Source of the DNA: Bacteroidia bacterium
GTDB lineage: Bacteria > Bacteroidota > Bacteroidia > Bacteroidales > F082
Direction of reading: 5' to 3'
Assembly (NCBI GenBank): GCA_021287165.1
Contig: JAJTAY010000002.1
Coordinates: 1 to 64,000 of the forward strand
DNA: 64,000 nt
The position numbers were made by a program, and so were the translations under genes. The notes under the pieces were generated by a model. It made no database searches. It saw nothing but the letters and a program-made list of their open reading frames with translations, and was not told where the DNA came from. Shown piece by piece: positions 8,507 to 18,510 of the stretch. The stretch's first letter is position 1. Each line of letters opens with the position of its first letter.

Positions 8507-10807
8507 TTAATATTTACTGGTTGCAGGATTTATTAATCGCACCCTTCGCGAAATGCTTTCTCCTTTTTCATCCACAGCAGTAATGACATATTCGCCTGCT
8601 TCAACCATCACAGGCATTCGGTGTTCGGGGCCGGTGGTGGTGCCAAGCCAGCGGCCGTTAAGATGCCAGTGGACCCTTGCTTCAGGATTTTGATGCATGA
8701 CCACAAAAACGGCCGGCCGGGTTTTCCCGTCGAAACTTCTGGGCAAATAAATCGAGGCATTGGGAGGTGGATAGGCAAAGTCCATTGCAGCTTGTTCGTG
8801 GGCATCGCATCCTTTCCATGTATGCGGAAGGGTCTTGTAGTCGCTGTGCTTTTGCGCATAATAATAGCCCATTAGCGGAGGTAGCACAAACCAGGTTTGA
8901 CGGATGGTCGCGAAAGGCGGTTTGCAGCCCGGGACAATCTGCCACTGCGAAGCCAAATCTGTCTCTATGATCTTATGGTAAACGCAGGCTTTTACATGCG
9001 ATCCGCCGGCTGTGCCTGTGATGGTTTTGGTAGGGCAGTCAGGTAACGGGCTATAGCCCGATACGCTGCAAACCTCGAAGCGGTGACTTATCTCCGACAC
9101 GGATTGAAAAAACGAATGGTGTCGAAGCAGTTCAAAAGCCAGATCGAAAAGCAGTGGACCTGCGGCAGAGGCGCCTGTTAGGCCGGGTCTTCCACTGCCG
9201 TCGGCATTTCCTACCCAAACTCCGATCACATAATTGGGGTTGAAACCCAAAGCCCATGCATCGCGAAAGCCAAAGCTGGTGCCGGTTTTCCATGCCAGCT
9301 GCAGCTCTCCGCTTTCCGGAAACAAGGTAGCTTCGGTTTCGGGTCGGTTTAGTCCGGTGAGCACCTCGGCTGTGAGGCGGCAGGCCTCGTGGCTGAGCGG
9401 AAAATCGAATTCTGGATCGCGGGCTTTGCGGGCCAGACGGGTGTAAACATCGGTCAGTTCAAACAAATTGATTTCGGCCCCTCCCAAAATGAGTGAAATG
9501 CCGTAATGCGATGCGCTTTTATCAAAGCCGCTGAAGCCCAGCTGCCTGAGCAGAAGGCGGAATTTCTCGATACCGTATTCTTTCAGCAGCCAGGCAAAAG
9601 GCACGTTGAGCGAGCGCTGCAATGCTTCGGATGCCTTCAATGCTCCGCTGAAGCTGTTGTCGAAATTGCGCGGCGAGAAGCTTCCCCACCACATCGGAAT
9701 GTCGGGCAGCAGGCTTTCGGTGTGTATCAGGCCTTCGTCGAGGGCAGCTGCAAACAACAGGGGTTTAAGTATGCTGCCCGGACTACGCAGGGCCGTGGCC
9801 ATGTCGTTGTGCGCTCCGGGAATGTTGCCTGACGGAGGAAGGTTTCCAACATAGGCAAGTACTTCGGTGTGCTCCACGTTTCTGATCACCAACGCCAGGT
9901 TGTTGATGAAGGCCGGGCTGATGCTCAGTCCGTGGTTTTCGGCCAGGTTGAGGGCGGTTTGCTGCAAGCCTGCATCGAGTGTGCTCTTTATGGTACCGGT
10001 CTTTCCGGTTTTGCGCAGGTTTTCGAGGTAATGAGGGGCAAGGTCGGGAAAAGGAAGAATTTTCTCAGGAATGGACTCAAGCAAAGCAAGCTCAAGGTCG
10101 GTTGAGTTCATCAACTTGCGTTTGTGCAGTTGTTTGAGTAAGCGATTTCGTTTTTCTAGCAATCGTTGTCGGTTTTTTCCGGGATGCATTTCGGCAGGTG
10201 CATTGGGCAGGACGGCCAGCAGGGCAGCTTCGGCCCAGCTGAGCAATTCTGGCGGGTGACCAAAATAGCGCCACGATGCCGCTTCGAGGCCTGCGATATT
10301 ACCACCGAAGGGGGCCACGGCTGCGTATTGCCGCAAAATGCTCTGTTTGCTGTATTTCAACTCAATTTTCAGTGCTATGAGGGCCTCGGCCAGTTTATTG
10401 CGCAGGTTGCGTTTGCCGTATTTAGCTGATATTCTGGCAAGTTGCATGGTGATGGTTGAGCCGCCGCTGACTACCTTTCGGGCTTTGATGTTCTGTGCAA
10501 TGGCCCGGAGCAAGGCAAGGGGGTCGATACCGGGATGCAGGTTAAAACGCTTGTCTTCGTAGGCCAGCAAGGCGGCACGGTATTTGAAAGGTATGCTGTC
10601 GGCCGGAGCAAAACGCCACTGACCATCGGCAGCAAGTCGTGCCCCCAGCATTTTACCCTGGCGATCGAGCAATACCGTGCTCAGCGGCTCACGCCCGGTC
10701 GGGTCGGGGGTGAACAGGTAGAAGAGCAGCAGCAACGCGAGGCCTGAGAAAACCAGCCAGGCCCTTTTACGAACAAGGTTCAAGGCAGATTGCAACAGTG
10801 CTGTCAA
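8507..10807 (-). CDS. pbpC: Penicillin-binding protein 1C
   Basis: 766 residues, bifunctional class A PBP anchored by a helix at about 15-33. Glycosyltransferase (GT51) motifs: catalytic Glu in AYEDKRF (Glu84) and GGSTITMQLAR (115-125). Transpeptidase motifs: Ser345-I-L-Lys348, SLN at 399-401 and KTGTS from 507. The last ~90 residues match the PbpC C-terminal domain. It overlaps the alpha-2-macroglobulin gene by 4 bases, the same pairing as E. coli yfhM-pbpC. The pair is thought to act in envelope defence or repair, and synthase activity of PBP1C is weak or conditional in known cases. Confidence 0.92.
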   Translation of the reverse strand: MTALLQSALNLVRKRAWLVFSGLALLLLFYLFTPDPTGREPLSTVLLDRQGKMLGARLAADGQWRFAPADSIPFKYRAALLAYEDKRFNLHPGIDPLALLRAIAQNIKARKVVSGGSTITMQLARISAKYGKRNLRNKLAEALIALKIELKYSKQSILRQYAAVAPFGGNIAGLEAASWRYFGHPPELLSWAEAALLAVLPNAPAEMHPGKNRQRLLEKRNRLLKQLHKRKLMNSTDLELALLESIPEKILPFPDLAPHYLENLRKTGKTGTIKSTLDAGLQQTALNLAENHGLSISPAFINNLALVIRNVEHTEVLAYVGNLPPSGNIPGAHNDMATALRSPGSILKPLLFAAALDEGLIHTESLLPDIPMWWGSFSPRNFDNSFSGALKASEALQRSLNVPFAWLLKEYGIEKFRLLLRQLGFSGFDKSASHYGISLILGGAEINLFELTDVYTRLARKARDPEFDFPLSHEACRLTAEVLTGLNRPETEATLFPESGELQLAWKTGTSFGFRDAWALGFNPNYVIGVWVGNADGSGRPGLTGASAAGPLLFDLAFELLRHHSFFQSVSEISHRFEVCSVSGYSPLPDCPTKTITGTAGGSHVKACVYHKIIETDLASQWQIVPGCKPPFATIRQTWFVLPPLMGYYYAQKHSDYKTLPHTWKGCDAHEQAAMDFAYPPPNASIYLPRSFDGKTRPAVFVVMHQNPEARVHWHLNGRWLGTTTGPEHRMPVMVEAGEYVITAVDEKGESISRRVRLINPATSKY

Positions 10808-13800
10808 GGTTCGCCCGATCGTTTTACATTGATGCGTCTTGCGCCTGTGGAGGCTTCAACAGAGGGCTCGTAAAGTGCCTGACAGAAAACGCCCGGATAA
10901 ACGTAACTGCCTGCATAAGTGGCCGAAATTCGGTGCACAAAACTGCGTTTCATTGCCGGTTCAATCGAAAAGTAGTTGATCACCCGGTCGTCGCGAACAT
11001 CCGTAAATTCGGATGAGGCAGTGCTTTGCATGGCATTGCCTGGGGTTTGGCTGTTCAGGATTTCCCAGCCGGCAGGGATGATGCTTTGCAGTGCCAAAAA
11101 CTCGATCTTACGGCCACTCAGGTTTGCTACCGTTACATTCATCAGGGCAGTTTCGCCCTGTCTTATGCCTGCCGCAGTAACCTGCCTTCCGTCGGGATAG
11201 GTGTATTGCACCTGCAATTCCAATCCTTTCGATGTGGCTACCGTGTTTGTCTCCTCACCCAGGGCCGAGCTGGTAAGGGTAAACAGCAAGGCCTGCTCTC
11301 CGCTGTTTTTCACTTCAATGCTTTGTGCAGCCGGGTCCAGATTGTGGCGCTGAATGGCTTGCTGCAGGCTGATTTGATTGTTGTTTTTCCCGCTAAGTTG
11401 GTAGGATGCTTTGCCCCGCAATGGATTTTTTGAAGCAATTTGTTGCCACGCAAGCATGAGCCAGGCAGATTCCTGTGTATTGAGGCCGGCATTGCGGGTG
11501 TCGTTGGCCAGTTGTTGCAACTGGTTAAGGGCCATTGCCTCCTCACCCAATACCGTCAGGGTCAGTATTTGAAGGCTGCGGTCGCGTACGGGACTGCCAA
11601 GGTTGATCGTGCTGTACTGGTTCGTTGGCTCGGGTCGGTTGTTTAGCCCCAGTCCCAGTTCGCGGGCGGCCTGTCTTTGTCCTGCCATGGCATAGGCCAA
11701 AGCAAGCATGCGGGCTGAGCTTGCATCAAGCTTGGGCAGTTCACGCAGACGGTTCATGGCGTTCATCACTGGTTTTCCGGCCAGTGAGAGCATATAGAGC
11801 CGGTAAGCCTGCACAAGATATTCATCGGGGCCTGCCTGCCAGGCACTCCAGCCCTGTGCCAGGCGTTCCTGAACACCGATTACCCGTTGCAGCAGACTTC
11901 CGCCGGCATAACGGTTTTCTTTGTTTGCAGCAATTAAAAAGTGAGCTGCAAAAACCTCAGCCCATTCATGTATATAGTTCGGCCCGGGCCAGTAGATGAT
12001 CCTTCCTTCCGCGGTGATTCTATTCTCAAGCTGGCGTATGGCCGAGTTCATGGCCCGCTCATATTGTTTTAATTCTTCACTTCCGGGCTTGAGCAGTGAA
12101 GGTACATAGAGCATGGCCAGACCCTGAGTGGCAACTTGCTCAGTACAGCCATAAGGGTATTGCAGCAACTCGGCCAGACGAAGGCTGAGCCCGATGTCCG
12201 GAAGGTTGCTCACTTCGAGCCAGGCTTTCCGGCCCTCAGAGCCGGGACAGTCAGGCTTGAATACAATCGATTTCCCCGGCTCAACCAACTTTTGATCCAC
12301 ATAATATTGACGGGGAAAAGGATTTTCGACACTCATTTCAATTTCATGCTTTGCTAAAAGTGCTCCGCTTTCGGCGGTGCAAACCATACGACCTGTGCCT
12401 TCGCTTTTGGCTTTTACCTTGAAAAACACCATTTGCTCACCTTTTCCTTTGGCGCTGATGACCTTTTGCGCTTCACCAATCACCTGCAGCATGCCTTCGG
12501 TTCGGAGCTTGACCGTAATGTTGGCCGTGTTTTTCAGCTCCGTAAAAACGGTCACCGGAATGAGCATTTCGTCGTTGATGCGCGCCAGACGGGGTGCTGT
12601 TGCCAGAAGCATCAGTTCATTTTTTACTTTCATGCTTTGCGTTGCCGAGCCCGTACCGGTGTTTCCTGCTGCAACGAGCATCACCCTTACCGCGCCGGTG
12701 TAGTTATTTATAGTGATGGTATGCGCGGCACTTTTACCGGCTTCGAGGTTGAACGGACCTTTTACGAAAACCACCGGCTTAAAGCGTTGCTGACGAGCCC
12801 TTTCGCGTTTGGGCAGATTTTCGTCTCCACCCACGGCCATCACCTGCTCGAGCCTTCCGCCAAAGGCCCCCAGCACCTGCTCGAACATGTCCCAGGTGCT
12901 GACGCCCAGGGCTTCACGCTGGTTTAAAAAGGCATGTGGGTCGGGCGTACGGAAATCGGTCAGATCCAGCAGACCTTCATCCACGATGGCCAGCATATAA
13001 CTCATTGGCTGGCCTTGTTTTTCGCTTACACCAACAGTGAAGGGCTTGCCCGCTTCGCTGGTCGTTGGAACTTCGAGCTGTGGCAGGAGTCGCCTTTGCG
13101 GATTTTCGACCATGAGATTGACGATGCCATACAACCTTACGGGCATGTCGTTTTCCACCTGACCGAGAGGTTGCAACAGGCTCAGATGGGCATACACATT
13201 GGGGCTGTGCTCCGGTTTCAAGGGAATTTCCACACGGTTGAGTCCTTTGGTAGTGTTGATCCAGCGCCACGCGATCTGTCGGCTGCCGTTTTCGAGGCTG
13301 AGCAGCAGGCGGCCTCCCGAAGGTGCCTCGAAGCTAAGGATGGCCTTGTCGCCCACCTTGTAGCTGCTTTTATCGGTGCTGATTCTCAATTGGCTGGCTC
13401 CGGCAGGCTTGCGTCCGTCGGTCTGGCTGCCCCCACTGTAAACCGAAAACTGTACCGAAGCACTGTGCCCACCGGGCTCTCCGACTATCAGGATGTATTC
13501 TCCCCAGTCGTACCGTCCCGGCTTCCAGCTGATACTGCCCTGACCCTCCTTGAGTAAAAGCCTTCCCTTGTCAACCAATGTGGCATCCGAAGTATTGACA
13601 TAAGCGGCTCTTGTGCTGCCATCGCCCGACCACCACCAGTAATTGTTTATCTTAAAGACTTCATAGTCAAGCACTGATTCGCCTTCGGCTTTACCCTTGC
13701 TATTCACCCTCAGCACCTTAAACTGATGCGTTTGGTTTTGCTCCAGGTAGCCGACTTTGTCATCAACAGGGGCTTTTACCCCGATGTAATGGCCGTAAGT

Positions 13801-16305
13801 ATCAGACAGATAACTGTTTGTGGCCACCGAAAATGCGCCACCGGGTTCGTATGCCCTGACCTCAAGGTTGATGCCTCTTAAGCCCCTGAAATGGCCGGAT
13901 GGCGGGTGTTTTAGTCTAAATTCCAAACGACCCGATGCATCGGTTAGACCTTCGGCCAGCTGAATCTTTTCCGCGGATCTTTTTTCCAGAGTGGAGTTAG
14001 TAAAGCTGAAGCCGTCCAATCCGCTAAACTTCAACGGCATATCGCTTACAGTTTGCTCCACTACTACCCTTTGTCCGCTTGCTGGATCGCCATGCAACCA
14101 GTTGACAGTCAACGCTATATCAAGGTCGATTTCTTCCGGAGTAAATCGTTTGTTCTCTGGAGTGAAGTTGATCTTCAGGCGGTTGGGTACAATGGTTTCG
14201 ACCCTGATGCGCTTGCTGAAGCTGGCATTGCCGGCGGTTATTTTGGCCGTCCAGATGCCTGTAGGGGCCTCGGCCTGTGTTGGTATGCTGAACCGAACCA
14301 GCTTGCTATCTCCAAAGCTGAGTGTTTGCCTACCGGCCGGTCGGTTGCGGGCATCCGAAAGCTCCAGCACAATGGGGTGATCTTTGGGTAAGTTGTTGTT
14401 TTCGAGTATGAAACCTGCGAAGATGGTGTCGCCCGGACGATACACCCCGCGCTCGGTGAAAACGAAGCCTTTCATGCCCGACGAAGGCTTTACGCCTTCC
14501 ACATCAAACCGCCCGAGGGGCTGCATCTGGCTGCCGTCGAGTTTAAGGTAGGTGGTGTTGTTGCCATGAGTGGCCACAGCCATCCATGCATCGACCATTT
14601 GCTGACCCAGCACCACATGACCGTCGGCATCGGTTTTGGCCCGCGCCATCCGCTGAAGCTGAAAATCATAAAGCTCTACCGTGGCGTCATTCACCGGCAT
14701 CCCCGTGAGAAGATCTGTTACATAGAGTTTGAATTCGTTGCTCTCCTGAGCGCGCTTGGCAATTATTCCCAAACGGGTGTAAAACAGGCTTTTACCTGCA
14801 AAACGTTCGTTGTAGTAATAGCTTTCGTGGCAGGGATTGTCGCGCTCTTCCCACTGGAAATTATCAGGATAATAATAGTCGGGCTGGTAATAATAATCGG
14901 CTCCCCATTGCCTGAGCTCGGCAGTTGTTAGAGCACCCGGCGGATTGTTCAGGGCTGTTGTTCCGCCTCTGCATGGTAGCACGGCATAATCTTTTCGGAA
15001 GGTGATGTAAACGCGGTAAAGTGACGACTGGTCCTTTGTGATGAGCCTACTCAGGTCGATGGAGCGGTTTTGCCAGCTCATGAGTGAGGTCTCGTCGGGG
15101 GCCGAAAAAACCATTTGTTCGCGGGCAATCACACGGCCCACCAAACGCAGGTCGTAGCTCCCGTCGAGGTTGTTGGTTTGTAAGAGCCGCAACATATTGT
15201 TGCCAAACACCTTAACTACCTGCACGTCCACGGCCCTGAGTCCTATGGTCTGAAAAGGCAGCATCATATTGCTTCCGCTGATGATGGTGCTGGCATTGAG
15301 CAGCCTGACTGCCGGAAGGAGTTCGCTAAAACTGAGTGTGGTATCGAAAGCCTGGTCCATCACAATGCCCGAGAGGCTGCGCAGGCCGGGGGCTATCTGC
15401 ATGCGCAGGCTTCCGCTGAAGTTTTCGGGCAAACTGAGCTTCAGCAGATTGTTATCCGTGCTCAGATTGAAGCCCGGATCAGGATCAAGCTGAATCATCG
15501 ATTTGATGTCCTGGCCAGCCATAGGTGGCTGACTCAGCCGGATGCGAATCAATGGTTCAGCTTGCGCAATGGCCTCAAGCTGTGTGAGCCTGAACTGGCT
15601 TTTTTCTGGTATTTCAAGTTCAAACCTGCCAGATTGTTTTATGCCCAATGAATGTCCATCCCATTCAACAACAAGGTTTTGCTTTTTCTCATTGTAGGCA
15701 AAGCTGTTGCTTCGGTACTCGATTTGCCGGCCACCTGCAACGGCAGCCAAACGCAGGCGAAGCATTCTGCCGTTCAGTTTTGCCGTTAATAATTTTTCAT
15801 TCAGGGGTTCGTTCGCCGGATGGGACAACCTTAAAACGCCTTCTACCCAAAGGCTGTCGCCATTGCTCACGATCTCAGGTTGTTGGGCCGAAAGGGCAGG
15901 GGGCACCAATCGGATATGAAAACGAAAGGTGTGAAAGGCTGAAGGGAGTTCTTTCAACCTGCTAAGAAACAGGCTGATATTGACAAAACGCTCCTGCGCA
16001 GGCCACTGTTCCAAGGGGGTGAAAACAAGCGTCCGATCGTCGGCCCAGACCGTTTCGCCTTTTACGGGCGGATCGAAGAGCAGCAGGGCATTGGTTGCAA
16101 GGGCGTCCTGACGAATGCTGTCGCTCACGCCAAATGCCAGCACGATGCGCAGGGGCGAGGCCGACTCAGGCATCAATTGTCCGAAATGGGCCACATAAGC
16201 CTGAAACTCCGGCTGGGGCTCAAAGGGTTTGCGACTGCTTTTACACGAGGCAAGTAAAAAAACAAAAACTAAAACAATGAAAAACAATTGGTTGGATGAT
16301 CTCAT
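10804..16305 (-). CDS. Alpha-2-macroglobulin family lipoprotein
   Basis: About 1833 residues. A lipoprotein signal ends in LLAS-Cys, so the protein is lipidated. The body has MG-type beta domains, an MG2/bait-region section in the middle, and the thioester motif YGCTEQ (Cys codon 12145-12147, about residue 1387 from this start) followed by an alpha-helical thioester domain. It should trap proteases covalently in the periplasm. The ATG at 16305 places the signal peptide at the start; an ATG at 16329 adds 8 residues. It is translationally coupled to pbpC. Confidence 0.9.
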   Translation of the reverse strand: MRSSNQLFFIVLVFVFLLASCKSSRKPFEPQPEFQAYVAHFGQLMPESASPLRIVLAFGVSDSIRQDALATNALLLFDPPVKGETVWADDRTLVFTPLEQWPAQERFVNISLFLSRLKELPSAFHTFRFHIRLVPPALSAQQPEIVSNGDSLWVEGVLRLSHPANEPLNEKLLTAKLNGRMLRLRLAAVAGGRQIEYRSNSFAYNEKKQNLVVEWDGHSLGIKQSGRFELEIPEKSQFRLTQLEAIAQAEPLIRIRLSQPPMAGQDIKSMIQLDPDPGFNLSTDNNLLKLSLPENFSGSLRMQIAPGLRSLSGIVMDQAFDTTLSFSELLPAVRLLNASTIISGSNMMLPFQTIGLRAVDVQVVKVFGNNMLRLLQTNNLDGSYDLRLVGRVIAREQMVFSAPDETSLMSWQNRSIDLSRLITKDQSSLYRVYITFRKDYAVLPCRGGTTALNNPPGALTTAELRQWGADYYYQPDYYYPDNFQWEERDNPCHESYYYNERFAGKSLFYTRLGIIAKRAQESNEFKLYVTDLLTGMPVNDATVELYDFQLQRMARAKTDADGHVVLGQQMVDAWMAVATHGNNTTYLKLDGSQMQPLGRFDVEGVKPSSGMKGFVFTERGVYRPGDTIFAGFILENNNLPKDHPIVLELSDARNRPAGRQTLSFGDSKLVRFSIPTQAEAPTGIWTAKITAGNASFSKRIRVETIVPNRLKINFTPENKRFTPEEIDLDIALTVNWLHGDPASGQRVVVEQTVSDMPLKFSGLDGFSFTNSTLEKRSAEKIQLAEGLTDASGRLEFRLKHPPSGHFRGLRGINLEVRAYEPGGAFSVATNSYLSDTYGHYIGVKAPVDDKVGYLEQNQTHQFKVLRVNSKGKAEGESVLDYEVFKINNYWWWSGDGSTRAAYVNTSDATLVDKGRLLLKEGQGSISWKPGRYDWGEYILIVGEPGGHSASVQFSVYSGGSQTDGRKPAGASQLRISTDKSSYKVGDKAILSFEAPSGGRLLLSLENGSRQIAWRWINTTKGLNRVEIPLKPEHSPNVYAHLSLLQPLGQVENDMPVRLYGIVNLMVENPQRRLLPQLEVPTTSEAGKPFTVGVSEKQGQPMSYMLAIVDEGLLDLTDFRTPDPHAFLNQREALGVSTWDMFEQVLGAFGGRLEQVMAVGGDENLPKRERARQQRFKPVVFVKGPFNLEAGKSAAHTITINNYTGAVRVMLVAAGNTGTGSATQSMKVKNELMLLATAPRLARINDEMLIPVTVFTELKNTANITVKLRTEGMLQVIGEAQKVISAKGKGEQMVFFKVKAKSEGTGRMVCTAESGALLAKHEIEMSVENPFPRQYYVDQKLVEPGKSIVFKPDCPGSEGRKAWLEVSNLPDIGLSLRLAELLQYPYGCTEQVATQGLAMLYVPSLLKPGSEELKQYERAMNSAIRQLENRITAEGRIIYWPGPNYIHEWAEVFAAHFLIAANKENRYAGGSLLQRVIGVQERLAQGWSAWQAGPDEYLVQAYRLYMLSLAGKPVMNAMNRLRELPKLDASSARMLALAYAMAGQRQAARELGLGLNNRPEPTNQYSTINLGSPVRDRSLQILTLTVLGEEAMALNQLQQLANDTRNAGLNTQESAWLMLAWQQIASKNPLRGKASYQLSGKNNNQISLQQAIQRHNLDPAAQSIEVKNSGEQALLFTLTSSALGEETNTVATSKGLELQVQYTYPDGRQVTAAGIRQGETALMNVTVANLSGRKIEFLALQSIIPAGWEILNSQTPGNAMQSTASSEFTDVRDDRVINYFSIEPAMKRSFVHRISATYAGSYVYPGVFCQALYEPSVEASTGARRINVKRSGEP

Positions 16306-16409
16306 GGCCGATGAATATTCTTTATGCAAGTTAATAGCTTGAATCCTGAACAGGGTAGGATTTTAAAATTATTTTGATTTAAAAACCTATTGATGAAAAA
16401 CCGGTTTAA

Positions 16410-16439
16410 TTGGATAAAAACGCAGATGTAGTACTTTTA
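16410..16439 (+). promoter_or_regulatory. Promoter TTG-N19-TACTTTTA for mnmE
   Basis: TTG at 16410-16412 and TACTTTTA at 16432-16439 with a 19-base spacer. This is one mismatch from the consensus and ends 16 bases before the mnmE ATG. Confidence 0.5.
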
Positions 16440-16455
16440 TGGCAAATTAATTGTC

Positions 16456-17856
16456 ATGCATTTCGATCTGGTTTCGGGCGACACCATTTGTGCCATCTCC
16501 ACTGCACCCGGCATGGGGGCCATTGCGGTGGTAAGGCTTTCGGGCAAGGATGCCATAGCTGTTGCAAGCTCAATTTTCAGGCCCGCTTCGCCTAAGTTCG
16601 ATCTATCGGGTGCCGAAGGTCACAGGCAATACTTTGGCCGCATCATGGATCGAGAAGAGGTGCTCGACGAGGTTTTAGTCTCGGTATTCAGAGCACCAAA
16701 GTCCTATACTGGTGAGAATATGGCCGAAATCAGCTGTCACGGAAGCATTTACATACAGCACCGCATCATGGAACTGCTCATGGAACGGGGTGCCCGTCCG
16801 GCCCTCGCCGGAGAGTTTACCATGCGCGCCTTTGCCAATAAGAAACTCGACCTTGCACAGGCCGAGGCCGTGGCCGACCTCATTGCCAGCAACAGCAAAA
16901 CCACGCATCAACTGGCCATGAAGCAACTGCGAGGCAATTTTTCGGAAAAAATAGCTCAGCTCAGGCAAAAGCTTGTTGATTTCGTCTCGCTCATCGAACT
17001 GGAGCTCGACTTTTCGGAGGAGGATGTGGAATTTGCCGACCGCAGCCAGTTTCAGCAGCTCCTCAGCGAGATGCAGGGCGAAATAGGCCGCCTACTCGAG
17101 TCGTTCAAAACAGGTAATGCAATCAAACAAGGTATTCCGGTGGCCATCATCGGAAAGCCCAACGCCGGCAAATCGACACTCCTCAACGCCATCCTGAACG
17201 AGGAAAAAGCTATCGTAAGCGAAATTCCGGGTACCACGCGCGACGCCATAGAAGATACCATAATAATAGGCGGATATAATTTCCGATTCATCGACACTGC
17301 CGGTCTGAGGCAGTCGGACGACCTCATCGAAAACATCGGCATTGAACGTACATATGAAAAAATAAGACAGGCTTCGATTATTCTTTATGTATGCGATATG
17401 TCGGATTGTCAGGGTGTTGCGGCTGAAGAAATGCTCGAAGAATTCCTACACCTTATTGAAGACGAAAGCAAGCACTTCATTCTGGTAGGAAACAAGATCG
17501 ATATGCTCGACCAAACCCCCGACCACTTCAGGGATTTCGTTGAGTTGGAAACCATTTTTGTTTCGGCAAAGCGCAAGGAAAACATTCACCTCATTGCCGA
17601 CAGCCTGCTCAACGCTGTCAAACGCTTTGCACTTAATGCCGATACCGTGGTGAGCAATGCGCGCCATTACCATGCTCTGCTAAAGGCCTCAGAATCCCTG
17701 GCCACGGTTCAGCAAAATCTGCAGAGCGGCCTGCCTACCGATCTGGTGGCTATTGACCTCAAACAGGCCATCTTTTATGTTGGAAGCATTACCGGGGAGA
17801 TACACACCGAAGAGGTCCTCGGTTCGATCTTTTCCAAGTTTTGTATTGGTAAATAA
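16456..17856 (+). CDS. mnmE: tRNA uridine-5-carboxymethylaminomethyl modification GTPase MnmE
   Basis: 466 residues, normal family length. An N-terminal tetrahydrofolate-binding domain (about 1-120, GMGAIAVVRLSG) precedes helical segments flanking a G domain: G1 GKPNAGKST from 233, EIPGTTRD switch, DTAG and NKID. It ends in the family C-terminal FCIGK with the conserved Cys. With MnmG it modifies U34 of tRNAs reading two-codon boxes. It stands alone between a divergent and a convergent neighbour. Confidence 0.97.
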   Translation: MHFDLVSGDTICAISTAPGMGAIAVVRLSGKDAIAVASSIFRPASPKFDLSGAEGHRQYFGRIMDREEVLDEVLVSVFRAPKSYTGENMAEISCHGSIYIQHRIMELLMERGARPALAGEFTMRAFANKKLDLAQAEAVADLIASNSKTTHQLAMKQLRGNFSEKIAQLRQKLVDFVSLIELELDFSEEDVEFADRSQFQQLLSEMQGEIGRLLESFKTGNAIKQGIPVAIIGKPNAGKSTLLNAILNEEKAIVSEIPGTTRDAIEDTIIIGGYNFRFIDTAGLRQSDDLIENIGIERTYEKIRQASIILYVCDMSDCQGVAAEEMLEEFLHLIEDESKHFILVGNKIDMLDQTPDHFRDFVELETIFVSAKRKENIHLIADSLLNAVKRFALNADTVVSNARHYHALLKASESLATVQQNLQSGLPTDLVAIDLKQAIFYVGSITGEIHTEEVLGSIFSKFCIGK

Positions 17857-17888
17857 TTTATCTGTAAACCGATTGGGGGGTAAGCTGT

Positions 17889-18374
17889 TTATTTCGGCCC
17901 AAAATCCCTGGGCCTGAGGTTGTTCTTGATACCAGGCGGAATCTGGCCATCAAGTGGATAGCTCTGCATCAGGTTGTAGAGCTTTTGTTTGTTGTAACGA
18001 ATAAGGCGCGTTGTAGAACCAATAATCAGGGTGTAAAACACGGCACTGAAAATCACAGCTCCTGCCTGAATCTCGTTTTCCGGGTCATCTCCTCCGGCCA
18101 GCCCCGAGCCCACGGCAAAAGCGACAGATCCAACAACAAAAGCCCCAAACGAAGCACCGGCAAGCAAATAGCCCGTACGGGCCTCTTTGCGTTTCCGGAA
18201 AAAAAGATGCACGAGCGCTTCGAGGGTGTCGTTGTCCTGCGCCAGCGTTATAAAATCAGGCTTTTTCATTGACGATGCGCTACGGCTGCTACTTTGGGCG
18301 TTCAGGTTTCCGGCAAAAATTATTATTAGAAATAGCGCTGCGCAGAACGCTATAACGGCATTTCCTTGTCTCAT
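17889..18374 (-). CDS. Small exported membrane protein of unknown function
   Basis: About 161 residues with an N-terminal signal peptide (hydrophobic core AVIAFCAALFLIIIFAG, cleavage near NAQ), a polar stretch, two hydrophobic segments rich in Gly/Ala (about 70-95 and 108-125) and a basic tail. I do not recognise a family. The ATG at 18374 is preferred to an upstream one at 18443, because the TATATTTG promoter element lies between them and the signal peptide then starts at residue 1. Confidence 0.55.
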   Translation of the reverse strand: MRQGNAVIAFCAALFLIIIFAGNLNAQSSSRSASSMKKPDFITLAQDNDTLEALVHLFFRKRKEARTGYLLAGASFGAFVVGSVAFAVGSGLAGGDDPENEIQAGAVIFSAVFYTLIIGSTTRLIRYNKQKLYNLMQSYPLDGQIPPGIKNNLRPRDFGPK

Positions 18375-18391
18375 GGCTGATCTGTTTAGCG

Positions 18392-18399
18392 CAAATATA
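18392..18399 (-). promoter_or_regulatory. -7 element TATATTTG
   Basis: Matches TAnnTTTG on the minus strand. It predicts transcription starting near 18385, 11 bases before the chosen ATG at 18374, and so decides the start of that gene. Confidence 0.55.
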
Positions 18400-18454
18400 A
18401 AAGTAGAATCAAGACCATATTCTTTTAAAATGTTGTTTAACAATTAATTAAGCA

Positions 18455-18487
18455 AAAAGCGGCTCCCTGCTTAGGTAAGCCGCTTTT
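18455..18487 (-). terminator. Intrinsic terminator
   Basis: AAAAGCGGCT (18455-18464) and AGCCGCTTTT (18478-18487) form a 10-bp stem. On the minus strand it ends in five Ts directly after the stop of the 18511-20190 gene. Confidence 0.7.
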
Positions 18488-18510
18488 CACAATTTATAAT
18501 TGCAGATCGC